A stretch of DNA of 64,000 nt from Sphingomonas ginkgonis (GTDB lineage: Bacteria; Pseudomonadota; Alphaproteobacteria; Sphingomonadales; Sphingomonadaceae), in the NCBI RefSeq assembly GCF_003970925.1, contig NZ_RWJF01000001.1, positions 2,102,501 to 2,166,500 of the forward strand, given 5' to 3'. The translations under genes were made by a program, and so were the position numbers. The notes beneath the pieces were generated by a model. The model was not told where the DNA came from. It was given only the letters and a program-made list of their open reading frames with translations, and made no database searches. Positions 48,997-60,399 of the stretch are shown here, in pieces; position 1 is the first letter of the stretch, and the number at the start of each line of letters is the position of its first letter.

Positions 48997-49014
48997 GCCA
49001 CGATTGATCGTGGC
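48997..49014. promoter_or_regulatory. Perfect short palindrome downstream of putA
   Basis: GCCACGATTGATCGTGGC: 8-base arms around TG, in the 222-base gap between tRNA-Asn and the putA stop codon. It could be an operator-like site or a transcript hairpin. Nothing else recognisable lies in this gap. Confidence 0.35.
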
Positions 49015-49090
49015 TCTACGAGAAACGCTTGCGAGAGTTTCCACCGCCAGATCGAGGCCTTGTGAGAGGCCCGGCAATCTCGACTAATGC

Positions 49091-52000
49091 CTAGTCGATC
49101 TCCGCCATCAGCGTCGCGTTGCCGCCGGCCGCCGTCGTATCGATGCAGGTGACGCGCTCGGTCGCGAAGCGCGCGACATAATGGGGGCCGCCGGCCTTGG
49201 GACCGGTGCCACTGAGCCCTTCTCCGCCGAACGGCTGGCTTTCCACCACCGCGCCGATCTGGTTACGGTTGACGTAGAGGTTGCCGACGCGGGCCCGCCG
49301 CTCGACCTGATCGCGGACCGTGTCAATCCGGCTCTGGAGGCCCAACGTCAGGCCAAAGCCGGTCGCGTTCACCTGGTCCACCACCGTGTCGAGCCCGCCC
49401 GCGGGAAATCGGATGACGTGGAGGATCGGGCCGAAATTCTCGGCGGACAAGTCGCTTAGCGAGCGGATCTCGTACATGGCGGGAGGCACGAAGCTGCCCT
49501 TCGCGGCCTCCTCCGGCAGCGTCATCCGAATCAGCTTGCGGGCATTGCCGTCGAGCCATGCGAGGTGCGCGTCGAGCGATCCCCTCGCCTCCTCGTCGAT
49601 CACCGGTCCGACGTCGGTGCGGAGGTCGGCGGGGTCGCCGATGCGAAGCGCCTCCATCGCGCCGCCGATCATCCGGGTCATGCCATCGGCGACGTCTTCC
49701 TGAACGAACAGCACGCGGAGGGCCGAGCAGCGCTGTCCGGCCGACTGGAAGGCCGAGGCGACGACGTCGCGGGTGACCTGCTCGGGCAGTGCCGAGCTGT
49801 CGACGATCATCGCGTTCTGGCCTCCGGTCTCGGCGATTAGCGGGACGATCGCGCCGTCGCGCTCCGCCAGCGTGCGGTTGATTGCCTTGGCGGTCGCGGT
49901 CGAGCCGGTGAACGCCACGCCGGCGATCGCCGGATGGGCGACCAGCGCGGCGCCGACCTTGCCGTCGCCGGGCACCAGCTGGACGACCTCGCGCGGGATG
50001 CCGGCTTCGTGCATCAGGCGGACCGCCAGCGCGCCGATCAGCGGAGTCTGCTCGGCCGGCTTGGCCAGCGTGGCATTGCCGGCCGCGAGCGCGGCGGCAA
50101 CCGGTCCCGTGAAGATAGCGAGCGGGAAGTTCCAGGGCGAGATGCAGGCGAACACCCCGCGGCCATGGAGCTTCAGCACGTTGCGCTCGCCGGTCGGCCC
50201 GGGCAGCACGGTGCCGCGGGTGAACTGGCGGCGCGCCTCGCCGGCATAGTAGCGGAGGAAGTCGACTGCCTCGCGCACCTCGAGCACCGCGTCGACCAAG
50301 GTCTTGCCGGCCTCGCGCACGCACAGGCTGTAGAATTCCTCGCGATGGTCCTCGAACAGGTCGGCCGTGCGGTCGAGCAGGCGCCCCCGCGCCTCCCCGC
50401 CGAGCGCATCCCAGGCGGGCTGCGCTTGGTCTGCAGCGCGGGCGGCGGCGTCGAGACCGTCGACCGTGGCGTTGCGGACCTCGCCGATGGTGATCGAGCG
50501 GTCCGTCGGCGAGCGGATCGCCTCTCCAGCCGCCGCCTGACCGAGCGTAGGCTCGGCGGTCCAGCGCCGCTGGCTGAGGTCGGCGAGGCGGCGCATCAGC
50601 GGCTCGCGGACGAGCGGGTCGGACAGGTCGCAGCCGCTGCTGTTGCGGCGCGTGGTCCCGAACATCTCGCCGGGTAGCGGGATCGCGGGGTTGCGCCGCG
50701 GCGTCATGGCGTCGAGCTGCGCGACCGGATCGCGGACGAGATCGTCGAGCGGCACGTCCTCGTCGGCGATGCGATTGACGAAGCTCGAATTGGCGCCGTT
50801 CTCGAGCAGGCGGCGCACGAGGTAGGCGAGCAGGTCCTTGTGGCTGCCGACCGGCGCATAGATGCGCACGGGGGTCTGCGGCTCGCCCATCGCGCGCTCA
50901 TGCTCGGCGAGCCCGGCGTAGAGCCCCTCGCCCATGCCGTGTAGGCGCTGGAACTCGAAATGGCTGTTGTGCCCGGCCATCGCCTTGATCGCACCGATGG
51001 TGTTGGCGTTGTGCGTGGCGAAGGCGGGATAGAGGCAGTCGCTGGCAGCCAGCATCCGCTTGGCGCAGGCAAGGTATGAGACGTCGGTCGCAACCTTGCG
51101 GGTGAAGACGGGGTAGTCCTCGAGTCCGGCGACCTGCGCCATCTTCACTTCGCTGTCCCAGTAGGCGCCCTTGACCAGCCGGACCATCAGCTTGCGGCCG
51201 TGGGTGCGGGCGAGATCGATGACCCAGTCGACCAGTGGAACGGCGCGCTTCTGATAGGCCTGGAGCGCGATCCCGAGCCCCGCCCAGCCGTTGGCGAACA
51301 GCGCGTCCTCGCGGACCATCGCTTCGAGCATGTCCATCTGCAGCTCGAGCCGATCGGCCTCCTCGGCGTCGATGGTGAGGTGGATGTCGGCCGCGCTGGC
51401 GGTCCGGGCAAGGTCGAGCAGGATGGGAAGTATGTGCGCCTTGGCCTCGTCGGCGCGGAGGAAGTCGTAGCGCGGGTGAAGCGCAGAGAGCTTCACCGAG
51501 ATGCCGGGCGACATGACCATGCCGCCCTTGGCCTCGCGGGCGATGCGGGCGAGCGCGCTGCGGTAGCTCACGGCGTAGCGCTCCGCGTCCTCGAAGGTGC
51601 GGGCCGCCTCGCCGAGCATGTCGAAGCTGTGGCTGAGCCCCTTCTTCCGCTCCGGCGCGGCGCGCTCGAGCGCCTCGTCGATCGTGCGGCCGTAGACGAA
51701 CTGGCCGCCGAGGATCTTCATCGCCTGCCCAACCGCGGTGCGGATCACCGGCTCGCCGAGGCGGCCGACCGCGCGATTGAGCGCGGCGCGCCAATTGGCC
51801 GAGCGGTCCTGCGCGCCGTCGAGCACCTTGCCGGTCAGCAGCAGCGAGAAGGTCGCGGCGTTGACGAAGGGCGAGTGGCTGTCGCCCAGCTTCTCCGACC
51901 AGTCGGGCCCCGCCAGCTTGTCGCGGATCAGCTCATCGGCGGTGTGGGCGTCGGGGATCCGGAGCAGCGCCTCGGCGAGGCACATGAGGGCAATGCCCTC

Positions 52001-52204
52001 GTCAGAGCCGAGATCATAAGCGTGCATGAAGGCGTCGAGCCCGGCCGGCTTGTGGCTGCGAACCTTCGACACCAGGGTGCGAGCCACCGCGGACGCCTCG
52101 CCATGCTTGCCCGCGGGGAGCCTAGCCTCGGTCAGCCGTTCGGCGACGAGGCTCTCCTCGTCCGCGCGATAGGCGCGACGGACGGCGGTGCGATCGATGG
52201 TCAT
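49091..52204 (-). CDS. putA: Bifunctional proline dehydrogenase / P5C dehydrogenase PutA
   Basis: 1037 residues, the short PutA type lacking the N-terminal ribbon-helix-helix repressor domain, so it is a pure enzyme. The proline dehydrogenase barrel occupies about residues 100-480 (SVKLSALHPRYDFLRADEAK, LMVRLVKGAYWDSEVK, FATHNANTIGAI). The aldehyde dehydrogenase domain follows, with catalytic Cys in FQSAGQRCSALRV and Glu in IAETGGQNAM. It oxidises proline to glutamate with channelled intermediate. The second ATG (52204) has AGGA at the right distance; the first would place it at the start codon. secA lies upstream in the same direction. Confidence 0.95.
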   Translation of the reverse strand: MTIDRTAVRRAYRADEESLVAERLTEARLPAGKHGEASAVARTLVSKVRSHKPAGLDAFMHAYDLGSDEGIALMCLAEALLRIPDAHTADELIRDKLAGPDWSEKLGDSHSPFVNAATFSLLLTGKVLDGAQDRSANWRAALNRAVGRLGEPVIRTAVGQAMKILGGQFVYGRTIDEALERAAPERKKGLSHSFDMLGEAARTFEDAERYAVSYRSALARIAREAKGGMVMSPGISVKLSALHPRYDFLRADEAKAHILPILLDLARTASAADIHLTIDAEEADRLELQMDMLEAMVREDALFANGWAGLGIALQAYQKRAVPLVDWVIDLARTHGRKLMVRLVKGAYWDSEVKMAQVAGLEDYPVFTRKVATDVSYLACAKRMLAASDCLYPAFATHNANTIGAIKAMAGHNSHFEFQRLHGMGEGLYAGLAEHERAMGEPQTPVRIYAPVGSHKDLLAYLVRRLLENGANSSFVNRIADEDVPLDDLVRDPVAQLDAMTPRRNPAIPLPGEMFGTTRRNSSGCDLSDPLVREPLMRRLADLSQRRWTAEPTLGQAAAGEAIRSPTDRSITIGEVRNATVDGLDAAARAADQAQPAWDALGGEARGRLLDRTADLFEDHREEFYSLCVREAGKTLVDAVLEVREAVDFLRYYAGEARRQFTRGTVLPGPTGERNVLKLHGRGVFACISPWNFPLAIFTGPVAAALAAGNATLAKPAEQTPLIGALAVRLMHEAGIPREVVQLVPGDGKVGAALVAHPAIAGVAFTGSTATAKAINRTLAERDGAIVPLIAETGGQNAMIVDSSALPEQVTRDVVASAFQSAGQRCSALRVLFVQEDVADGMTRMIGGAMEALRIGDPADLRTDVGPVIDEEARGSLDAHLAWLDGNARKLIRMTLPEEAAKGSFVPPAMYEIRSLSDLSAENFGPILHVIRFPAGGLDTVVDQVNATGFGLTLGLQSRIDTVRDQVERRARVGNLYVNRNQIGAVVESQPFGGEGLSGTGPKAGGPHYVARFATERVTCIDTTAAGGNATLMAEID

Positions 52205-52233
52205 GCTAGCCATTCCTGAGGGTTACACGAGAT

Positions 52234-52316
52234 CGTCATCCCCGCGAAAGCGGGGATCCAGCTCTACCAAGGGTCATATACGAGGCAGCTGGACCCCCGC
52301 CTTCGCGGGGGTGACG
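52234..52316. repeat. GTCAT...GTGAC paired-hairpin repeat, copy 2
   Basis: Hairpins CCCCGC-GAAA-GCGGGG and CCCCCGC-CTTC-GCGGGGG bounded by CGTCAT and GTGACG. GGATCCAGCT and AGCTGGACC in between can pair, so the whole element folds into a cross-like structure. Same family as 22197-22283. It lies between the secA stop and the putA start, and could separate their transcripts. Confidence 0.85.
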
Positions 52317-52330
52317 GCAAACAGAGTCGG

Positions 52331-55084
52331 TCAGGCCAGCTGGCCGTGGCAATGCTTGAACTTCTTGCCCGACCCGCACGGACAGGGCGCGTTGCGGCTG
52401 ATCGGTTCGGCCATTGCCCCACCCTCAGCCGCGCCATTCTCCAGCGCCTCGGCCGGCATCGCCGGCTGCGGAATGTTGAGCAGCGGCATGGTCGACAGGA
52501 TGTTGCCGGTGGCGGCATCGATGTCGGCCGTGTTGTCATCGCCCGACAGCGGGTCGATGTGGCTGGTGATGAAGTCCGGCAGCTGGAAATTCTGCAGCGG
52601 CGGCGGCTCGAAGCTCACCTGCGCGCGGCTCAGAACGCGGGTGACGTCCTCGCGGATCGATACCAGCAGCCGCTCGAACAGCAGGAAGGCCTCCTGCTTA
52701 TATTCGTCGATCGGCTTCTTCTGGGCGTAGCTGCGGAGGTGGATGACCGTGCGCAGCGCGTCGAGCGTCGAGAGATGCTCCTTCCAGAAATGGTCGAGCG
52801 TCTGGAGCAGGACCGACTTCTCCACCTCGATCCAGCGGTCGGGCTCGAGCTCCTTGGTCTTCTCGGCCATGTCGGCGTCGGACAGCTGGGTCAGCCGCTC
52901 AACCAGCAGCTCCTGCTCGACCGCTTCCTCGTGCATCCAGTCGTCGATCGGGGGCTGGAGATTAAGCAGCTCGTCGACGCTCTCCTTGAGCGCCGGGACG
53001 TTCCACTGCTCGGGGTAGGTGCCCTCGGGGCAGAAGGCGTTCACGAGGCCGGTGATCGTCTCGAGCCGCATGTCCTCGACCACGTCGGAGACGGTCTCCG
53101 CGTCCATGATGTCGGCGCGCTGCTCGTAGATGACCTTGCGCTGGTCGTTCATCACGTCGTCGAATTCGACGACCTGCTTGCGGATGTCGTAGTTGCGCGC
53201 CTCGACCTTGCGCTGCGCCGTCTCGATCGCCTTGGAGATCCAGGGGGAGACGATTGCCTCGCCGTCCTCCAGCTGCTTGTTCATCAGCCGCGCGAACATC
53301 GTCTGCGGGCCGAAGATGCGGAGCAGGTCGTCGTCGAGGCTGAGATAGAAGCGCGACAGGCCGGGGTCGCCCTGGCGGCCCGAGCGGCCGCGCAGCTGGT
53401 TGTCGATGCGGCGCGACTCGTGTCGTTCGGTGCCGAGCACGAACAGGCCGCCGGCGGCGAGCACCTGCTGCTTCTCGGCGGCGATCTCGCCCCGGATCCG
53501 CTCGATTGCGGCGTCGCGCTCGGCCCCCTCGGGCACGTCGCGAAGCTCGTCGCCGACGCGGAACTCGAGGTTGCCGCCGAGCTGGATGTCGGTGCCGCGG
53601 CCGGCCATGTTGGTGGCGATGGTCACCGCGCCGAGCCGACCGGCCTGCGCCACGATGTGCGCCTCGCTCTCGTGGAAGCGGGCGTTCAGCACCGCGTGGC
53701 GGATGCCCTCGGCCTGGAGATACTCGCTGAGCATTTCGGACTTCTCGATGGAGACGGTGCCGACGAGCACCGGCTGGCCCATGTCCTGGCGCTTCTTGAT
53801 CTCCTTGGCGATCGCGCCGAACTTGTCGGTGATGTTCTTGTAGAACTCGTCGTCCTCGTCGATCCGCTGCACGGTGACGTGGGTCGGGATCGAAACGACG
53901 TTCATCTTGTAGATGTCGAAGAACTCGGGCGCCTCAGTCAGCGCGGTGCCTGTCATGCCCGAGAGCTTCGGATACATGCGGAAATAATTCTGGAAGGTGA
54001 TCGAGGCGAGCGTCTGGTTCTCCGGCTCGATCTGGACTCCCTCCTTCGCCTCCACCGCCTGGTGGAGCCCGTCCGACCAGCGCCGACCGTCCATCATCCG
54101 GCCGGTGAACTCGTCGATGATGACGACCTTCCCCTCCTTGACGATATAGTCGATGTCCCGCTTGAACATGACGTTCGCCTTGAGCGCCTGGTTCAAATGG
54201 TGGACGACCTGCGTGTTGGTGATGTCGTAGAGGTTGGCGCCCTCGATCAGCCCGGCGGCCTCAAGCATCCGCTCCGCCTTCTCGGTCCCGTCCTCGGTGA
54301 GGACGACGCTCTTCTGCTTCTCGTCCTTCTCATAATCGGTGTCGACGAAAGTCTTCACGATCCCGTCGACCGAGACGTAGAGCTCCGACTTGTCGTCGGT
54401 CGGCCCCGAGATGATCAGTGGGGTCCGGGCCTCGTCGATGAGGATCGAGTCCACCTCGTCGACGATGGCGAAGGCGAACGGGCGCTGGACCATCTGATCG
54501 CGGCTGTATTTCATGTTGTCGCGCAGATAGTCGAAGCCGAGCTCGTTGTTCGTCGCGTAGGTGATGTCGCTGTGGTAGGCGTCGCGCCGCTCCTGGTCGG
54601 AGAGGTTGGGGACGATCACTCCGACGGTCAGTCCGAGGAAGCGGTAGACCTGCCCCATCCACTCGGCGTCGCGGCGGGCGAGATAGTCGTTGACGGTGAC
54701 GACGTGGACGCCGGTGCCGGGCAGTGCGTTGAGGTAGGTCGCGAGCGTCGCGACGAGCGTCTTGCCCTCGCCGGTGCGCATCTCGGCGATTTCGCCACGA
54801 TGGAGCGCGATGCCGCCGATCATCTGGACGTCGTAGTGGCGCTGGCCGAGCACCCGCTTGGCCGCCTCGCGAACGGTGGCGAACGCCTCGGGCAGCAGGT
54901 CGTCAAGCTTCTCGCCCTGGTCGAGACGCGCGCGGAAGCGCTCGGTCTGACCGCGCAGTTCGTCGTCCGAAAGGGCCGACACGCTCGGCTCGAAGCTGGC
55001 GATGGAGTCGACGATCTTGCCCAGCGAGCGGACATAGCGATCGTTCGACGATCCGAAGATACTCTTGGCCAGTGCGGCGAGCAT
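52331..55084 (-). CDS. secA: Preprotein translocase ATPase SecA
   Basis: 917 residues. NBD1 with Walker [21 protein letters not shown] and [20 protein letters not shown], preprotein cross-linking domain, NBD2 ([15 protein letters not shown]), helical scaffold, and the C-terminal zinc and SecB-binding motif [15 protein letters not shown]. Drives export through SecYEG. The start ATG at 55084 begins [18 protein letters not shown], typical of alphaproteobacterial SecA. A longer in-frame reading upstream is non-coding. Confidence 0.97.
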   Translation of the reverse strand: MLAALAKSIFGSSNDRYVRSLGKIVDSIASFEPSVSALSDDELRGQTERFRARLDQGEKLDDLLPEAFATVREAAKRVLGQRHYDVQMIGGIALHRGEIAEMRTGEGKTLVATLATYLNALPGTGVHVVTVNDYLARRDAEWMGQVYRFLGLTVGVIVPNLSDQERRDAYHSDITYATNNELGFDYLRDNMKYSRDQMVQRPFAFAIVDEVDSILIDEARTPLIISGPTDDKSELYVSVDGIVKTFVDTDYEKDEKQKSVVLTEDGTEKAERMLEAAGLIEGANLYDITNTQVVHHLNQALKANVMFKRDIDYIVKEGKVVIIDEFTGRMMDGRRWSDGLHQAVEAKEGVQIEPENQTLASITFQNYFRMYPKLSGMTGTALTEAPEFFDIYKMNVVSIPTHVTVQRIDEDDEFYKNITDKFGAIAKEIKKRQDMGQPVLVGTVSIEKSEMLSEYLQAEGIRHAVLNARFHESEAHIVAQAGRLGAVTIATNMAGRGTDIQLGGNLEFRVGDELRDVPEGAERDAAIERIRGEIAAEKQQVLAAGGLFVLGTERHESRRIDNQLRGRSGRQGDPGLSRFYLSLDDDLLRIFGPQTMFARLMNKQLEDGEAIVSPWISKAIETAQRKVEARNYDIRKQVVEFDDVMNDQRKVIYEQRADIMDAETVSDVVEDMRLETITGLVNAFCPEGTYPEQWNVPALKESVDELLNLQPPIDDWMHEEAVEQELLVERLTQLSDADMAEKTKELEPDRWIEVEKSVLLQTLDHFWKEHLSTLDALRTVIHLRSYAQKKPIDEYKQEAFLLFERLLVSIREDVTRVLSRAQVSFEPPPLQNFQLPDFITSHIDPLSGDDNTADIDAATGNILSTMPLLNIPQPAMPAEALENGAAEGGAMAEPISRNAPCPCGSGKKFKHCHGQLA

Positions 55085-55280
55085 GAATGTTCCCAACGAA
55101 GGCCGCGTCGGGGCGAGCGCGCAGGCTCCGCGTCCGGGCGGCGTTTTTACCGAGCCGGCGATGTAGGAGCGGGGTGGTTTCCCGTCAATTGACAGCGGGA
55201 TGCCGGGACCTCCGGCGATGCCTCGAAGCGACACCCCTCCCCGTCGCGCCGCGGCGACAGGGAGGGGATGCCGCGAGGCC

Positions 55281-57605
<2,325 letters not shown>

Positions 57606-57644
57606 TTAGCCGAATGCGCAGGGCGAGCGTTGGAGCCTGTTCGG

Positions 57645-58211
57645 CTAGTCCATGTGGCGGATGCCGGTCCTCAGATAATCCCACCCGGTGACGAGGGTCA
57701 GCAGGGCCGCCGCCCACAGGCAGCCGAGTCCCGTCCAGTGAACCCACGACTGGCTCGGGAACGCCCCGCCGAGGATCAGCCCGCCCAGCGCTACCAGCTG
57801 AAAGGTGGTCTTCCACTTGGCCAGCTTGCTGACCGGCACCGACACGTTCAGCGGGGCGAGATACTCGCGCAGCCCCGAGACGATGATCTCGCGCAGAAGG
57901 ATGATCAGCGCGGCGAGGATGTGCATCCCGGCGATCTCCGGCTCGGGGTTCGCCTTGCGGCTCGACACCAGCATCATCAGCACCGCCGCGACCATGATCT
58001 TGTCGGCGATCGGGTCGAGAAACTGGCCGAGCCGGCTGGTCAGTCCCTGCGCTCGGGCCAGATAGCCGTCGAAATAGTCGGTGATCCCGACCACGCAGTA
58101 GAGCACGAAGGTGATCGCATAATCGATCGGCGCGGGCCGCCACAGCAGGAAGACGAGGATCGGTACCGCCAGGATCCGCGACAGGGTCAGCAGGTTCGGC
58201 AGCGTCAGCAT
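57645..58211 (-). CDS. pgsA: CDP-diacylglycerol--glycerol-3-phosphate 3-phosphatidyltransferase
   Basis: 188-residue membrane enzyme of phosphatidylglycerol synthesis. The CDP-alcohol phosphotransferase motif D-x2-DG-x2-AR-x8-G-x3-D-x3-D is complete in DYFDGYLARAQG and LGQFLDPIADK. About six membrane spans. N-terminus MLTLPNLLTLSRILAVPILV is typical of PgsA. Confidence 0.95.
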   Translation of the reverse strand: MLTLPNLLTLSRILAVPILVFLLWRPAPIDYAITFVLYCVVGITDYFDGYLARAQGLTSRLGQFLDPIADKIMVAAVLMMLVSSRKANPEPEIAGMHILAALIILLREIIVSGLREYLAPLNVSVPVSKLAKWKTTFQLVALGGLILGGAFPSQSWVHWTGLGCLWAAALLTLVTGWDYLRTGIRHMD

Positions 58212-58250
58212 CGGCGCCGATGGATAGCGCGGCCGCGCGCTTATGCAATG

Positions 58251-58421
58251 TCAGGCGGCGATCGGTCGTTCCGGCCGTCCGAGCAGCGCCTCGATAAGCG
58301 GCGAACCCGGGCCCGAGCTGGCGACGATCGCGTCGATCAGCCGCTGCTGCTCGAGCGTCACCGACGTAGCCGCGGCGACGGCACGGACGGACTCAGGCGA
58401 ACTGGGCAGATCGGACCACAT
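58251..58421 (-). CDS. Small hypothetical protein (56 aa)
   Basis: MWSDLPSSPESVRAVAAATS followed by VTLEQQRLIDAIVASSGPGS, soluble and Ala/Ser-rich. GGAG lies 13 bases upstream of the ATG, slightly far. An alternative longer start at 58523 would add 34 residues with poor coding character. No family is known to me. Existence is likely but not certain. Confidence 0.45.
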   Translation of the reverse strand: MWSDLPSSPESVRAVAAATSVTLEQQRLIDAIVASSGPGSPLIEALLGRPERPIAA

Positions 58422-58608
58422 GGACGTGTCGACACTCCTTACCCGCAGCCAACGCGGGGTCGGCAAGATCGGTTTCGAACCGCGATGCACTTTCCCGCGA
58501 GGGTAGGCCGAAAAGAAACGCAACTGACCGTTTTCACGGTGTTTTCCTGATCCAGGTTATGACATGATCAAGCGAATTGCCGGATCATTGCCGTTCAGGA
58601 GAGAGGCG

Positions 58609-58806
58609 ATGGACTCGTTCGAGCTGAGTTACCTGAGGAGCTGCGAGCAACGGGAGCGGGCCGCCGCGAAGCTGGCCCGGAGCGAGGAGGCACGGCGCCA
58701 CCATCGCCAGGTTGCCGCGGTGTTCAGCGAGCGGATCGCCCGGCTCGAGCGGTCGGCGGCAGCACCCGCCAAGATCCCGGCACAGCGGGCCCACTCGCCG
58801 CTTTAG
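58609..58806 (+). CDS. Small helical protein (65 aa)
   Basis: ATG at 58609 with AGGAGAGAGG just upstream. The sequence is a single charged helix rich in Arg, Glu and Ala (SCEQRERAAAKLARSEEARR, VFSERIARLERSAAAP). It resembles the truncated gene at the left edge of the window and similar small proteins common in sphingomonads. No function can be assigned. A start 45 bases upstream is possible but has no binding site. Confidence 0.65.
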   Translation: MDSFELSYLRSCEQRERAAAKLARSEEARRHHRQVAAVFSERIARLERSAAAPAKIPAQRAHSPL

Positions 58807-58874
58807 ATTTTGCGTGGCCGGCAAAGCTGGCTATGGACCGGCCCTGTGAAACGTGACTCCGGCGCCGTAACGCC

Positions 58875-60149
58875 TTGATCCAGAACAGTCTGCACCTGAT
58901 GCGCGCGCGGCGGTTCGTGCCGCTGTTCGCGACCCAGGCCCTCGGCGCCTTCAACGACAGCCTGTTCAAGCAGGCGGTCGTGCTGTTCGTCACCTATCAG
59001 CTCTATTCGGACGCGACGAAGGAGTTCCAGTTCAGCGCCATCGCGCAGGGCCTGTTCATCCTCCCCTTCTTCCTCTTCTCCGCGCTCGCCGGGCAGCTCG
59101 CCGACGACCATGACAAGGCCAAGCTGATCCGCATCATCAAGACCGCGGAAATTGGCATCATGCTGGTCGGGGCGGCCGGAATTCTGCTCGCCAGCATCCC
59201 ACTGATGCTCGCCGCGGTGTTCGCCATGGGCGTCCACTCGACCTTCTTCGGCCCGATCAAATATGCGATCCTGCCCCAGCACCTCGAGCGCGACGAAGTG
59301 CTCGGCGGCACCGGGCTGGTCGAGGCCGGAACCTATCTCGCCATCCTGTTCGGGACGATCCTCGCCGGCGTTCTCGCGGCCCGCTCGCAGGTGGCGGCGA
59401 TCGCCGTGATTGGGTTCGCGTTCCTAGGCCTGCTCGCCGGCCGCCAGGTCCCCCCTGCTCCGCCCCAGGCCGAGCGGATGCAGATCAACTGGCATATCGT
59501 CCGCGCCTCGATCCAGCTGGTGAGTGCGACCATGCACATCCGCCGGCTGTTCCTCGCCATCCTCGCGATCAGCTTCTTCTGGGCGATCGGCGCAGTGCTG
59601 ATCATCATCTTTCCGCCGCTGGTGAAGAATGTGCTGGGCGCCGACGAGCAGGTCGCCAGCCTCTTCATCGCCATCTTCTCTATCGGGATCGCGATCGGCT
59701 CGGTGCTGATCAACCGTCTGCTCAAGAGCGAGGTCTCGGCCCGCTACGCGCCGGCGAGCGTCGTCGTGATGGGGGGCTTCGTCCTAATGCTCCACTTCAT
59801 CGCGCTCGCGTGGGGCAAGCATGCGCAGGAGCTCACCACGCTCGGCAACTTCCTCTCCCATCCGAGCGCGGGGCTGATGATCGCCGCTCTGCTCGGGGTG
59901 GCGATCAGCGGCGGCATGTTCGTGGTCCCGCTCTACGCCTTCCTCACCACAACCGTCCCCAAGGCGGAAACGGCGCGCACGGTGGCGGCCAACAACATCG
60001 TCAATTCAGGAGCGATGGTGATCGGTTCGGGGCTGGCCTTCGCGCTGAGCAGCGCCGGGGTCGGCCCGACCGGGCAGCTGGTGCTGGTCGCGGCGATGTG
60101 CCTAGTGAGCGCCTGGCTCGGCTACAAGCTCCACCTCGCCTGCGACTGA
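58875..60149 (+). CDS. MFS transporter, lysophospholipid transporter (LplT)-like
   Basis: 424 residues with about twelve spans. It opens RFVPLFATQALGAFNDSLFK, the signature of the LplT/Aas-type MFS group that flips lysophospholipids inward. It continues with FFGPIKYAILPQHLERDEVL and GLVEAGTYLAILFGT, also family-typical. TTG start at 58875; the next ATG (58899) would remove only eight residues. No acyltransferase domain is fused, and none is encoded next to it. Confidence 0.87.
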   Translation: MIQNSLHLMRARRFVPLFATQALGAFNDSLFKQAVVLFVTYQLYSDATKEFQFSAIAQGLFILPFFLFSALAGQLADDHDKAKLIRIIKTAEIGIMLVGAAGILLASIPLMLAAVFAMGVHSTFFGPIKYAILPQHLERDEVLGGTGLVEAGTYLAILFGTILAGVLAARSQVAAIAVIGFAFLGLLAGRQVPPAPPQAERMQINWHIVRASIQLVSATMHIRRLFLAILAISFFWAIGAVLIIIFPPLVKNVLGADEQVASLFIAIFSIGIAIGSVLINRLLKSEVSARYAPASVVVMGGFVLMLHFIALAWGKHAQELTTLGNFLSHPSAGLMIAALLGVAISGGMFVVPLYAFLTTTVPKAETARTVAANNIVNSGAMVIGSGLAFALSSAGVGPTGQLVLVAAMCLVSAWLGYKLHLACD

Positions 60150-60153
60150 GCGC

Positions 60154-60348
60154 TCAGGCGAAGAAGATGGTGACGCCAAGGAAGCCGGCGACGAAGGTCA
60201 TGGCGAACATCTTGAGGTCGGCGGCGAGCGTGTCCGTCGCGGCCCGGGCGGCGCTGGCACCCGCCGTGAAGGCGGAGCCGCGGACGGGAATGCGCCGCCG
60301 CCAGATGCTCTGATTGACCCGATTGAACCGTAACGTCGTCACTCGCAT
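60154..60348 (-). CDS. Small single-pass membrane protein (64 aa)
   Basis: From the ATG at 60348: MRVTTLRFNRVNQSIWRRRI, an Ala-rich middle, then one membrane span (MFAMTFVAGFLGVTIFFA) at the C-terminus. The basic N-terminus and tail-anchored span suggest an inner-membrane protein of unknown role. It is convergent with the LplT-like gene, with only four bases between. A TTG two codons earlier could also start it. Confidence 0.65.
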   Translation of the reverse strand: MRVTTLRFNRVNQSIWRRRIPVRGSAFTAGASAARAATDTLAADLKMFAMTFVAGFLGVTIFFA

Positions 60349-60399
60349 ACCCAATTCTTAACGCCGTTTTTACCACGGCATCAACGGGTCTGGGCGCAA

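Noticed and set aside
52346..55192. Open frame of about 950 codons opposite secA
   Set aside because: Shadow of secA in GC-rich DNA; composition is Asp/Arg/Val/Leu-rich without any recognisable motif.
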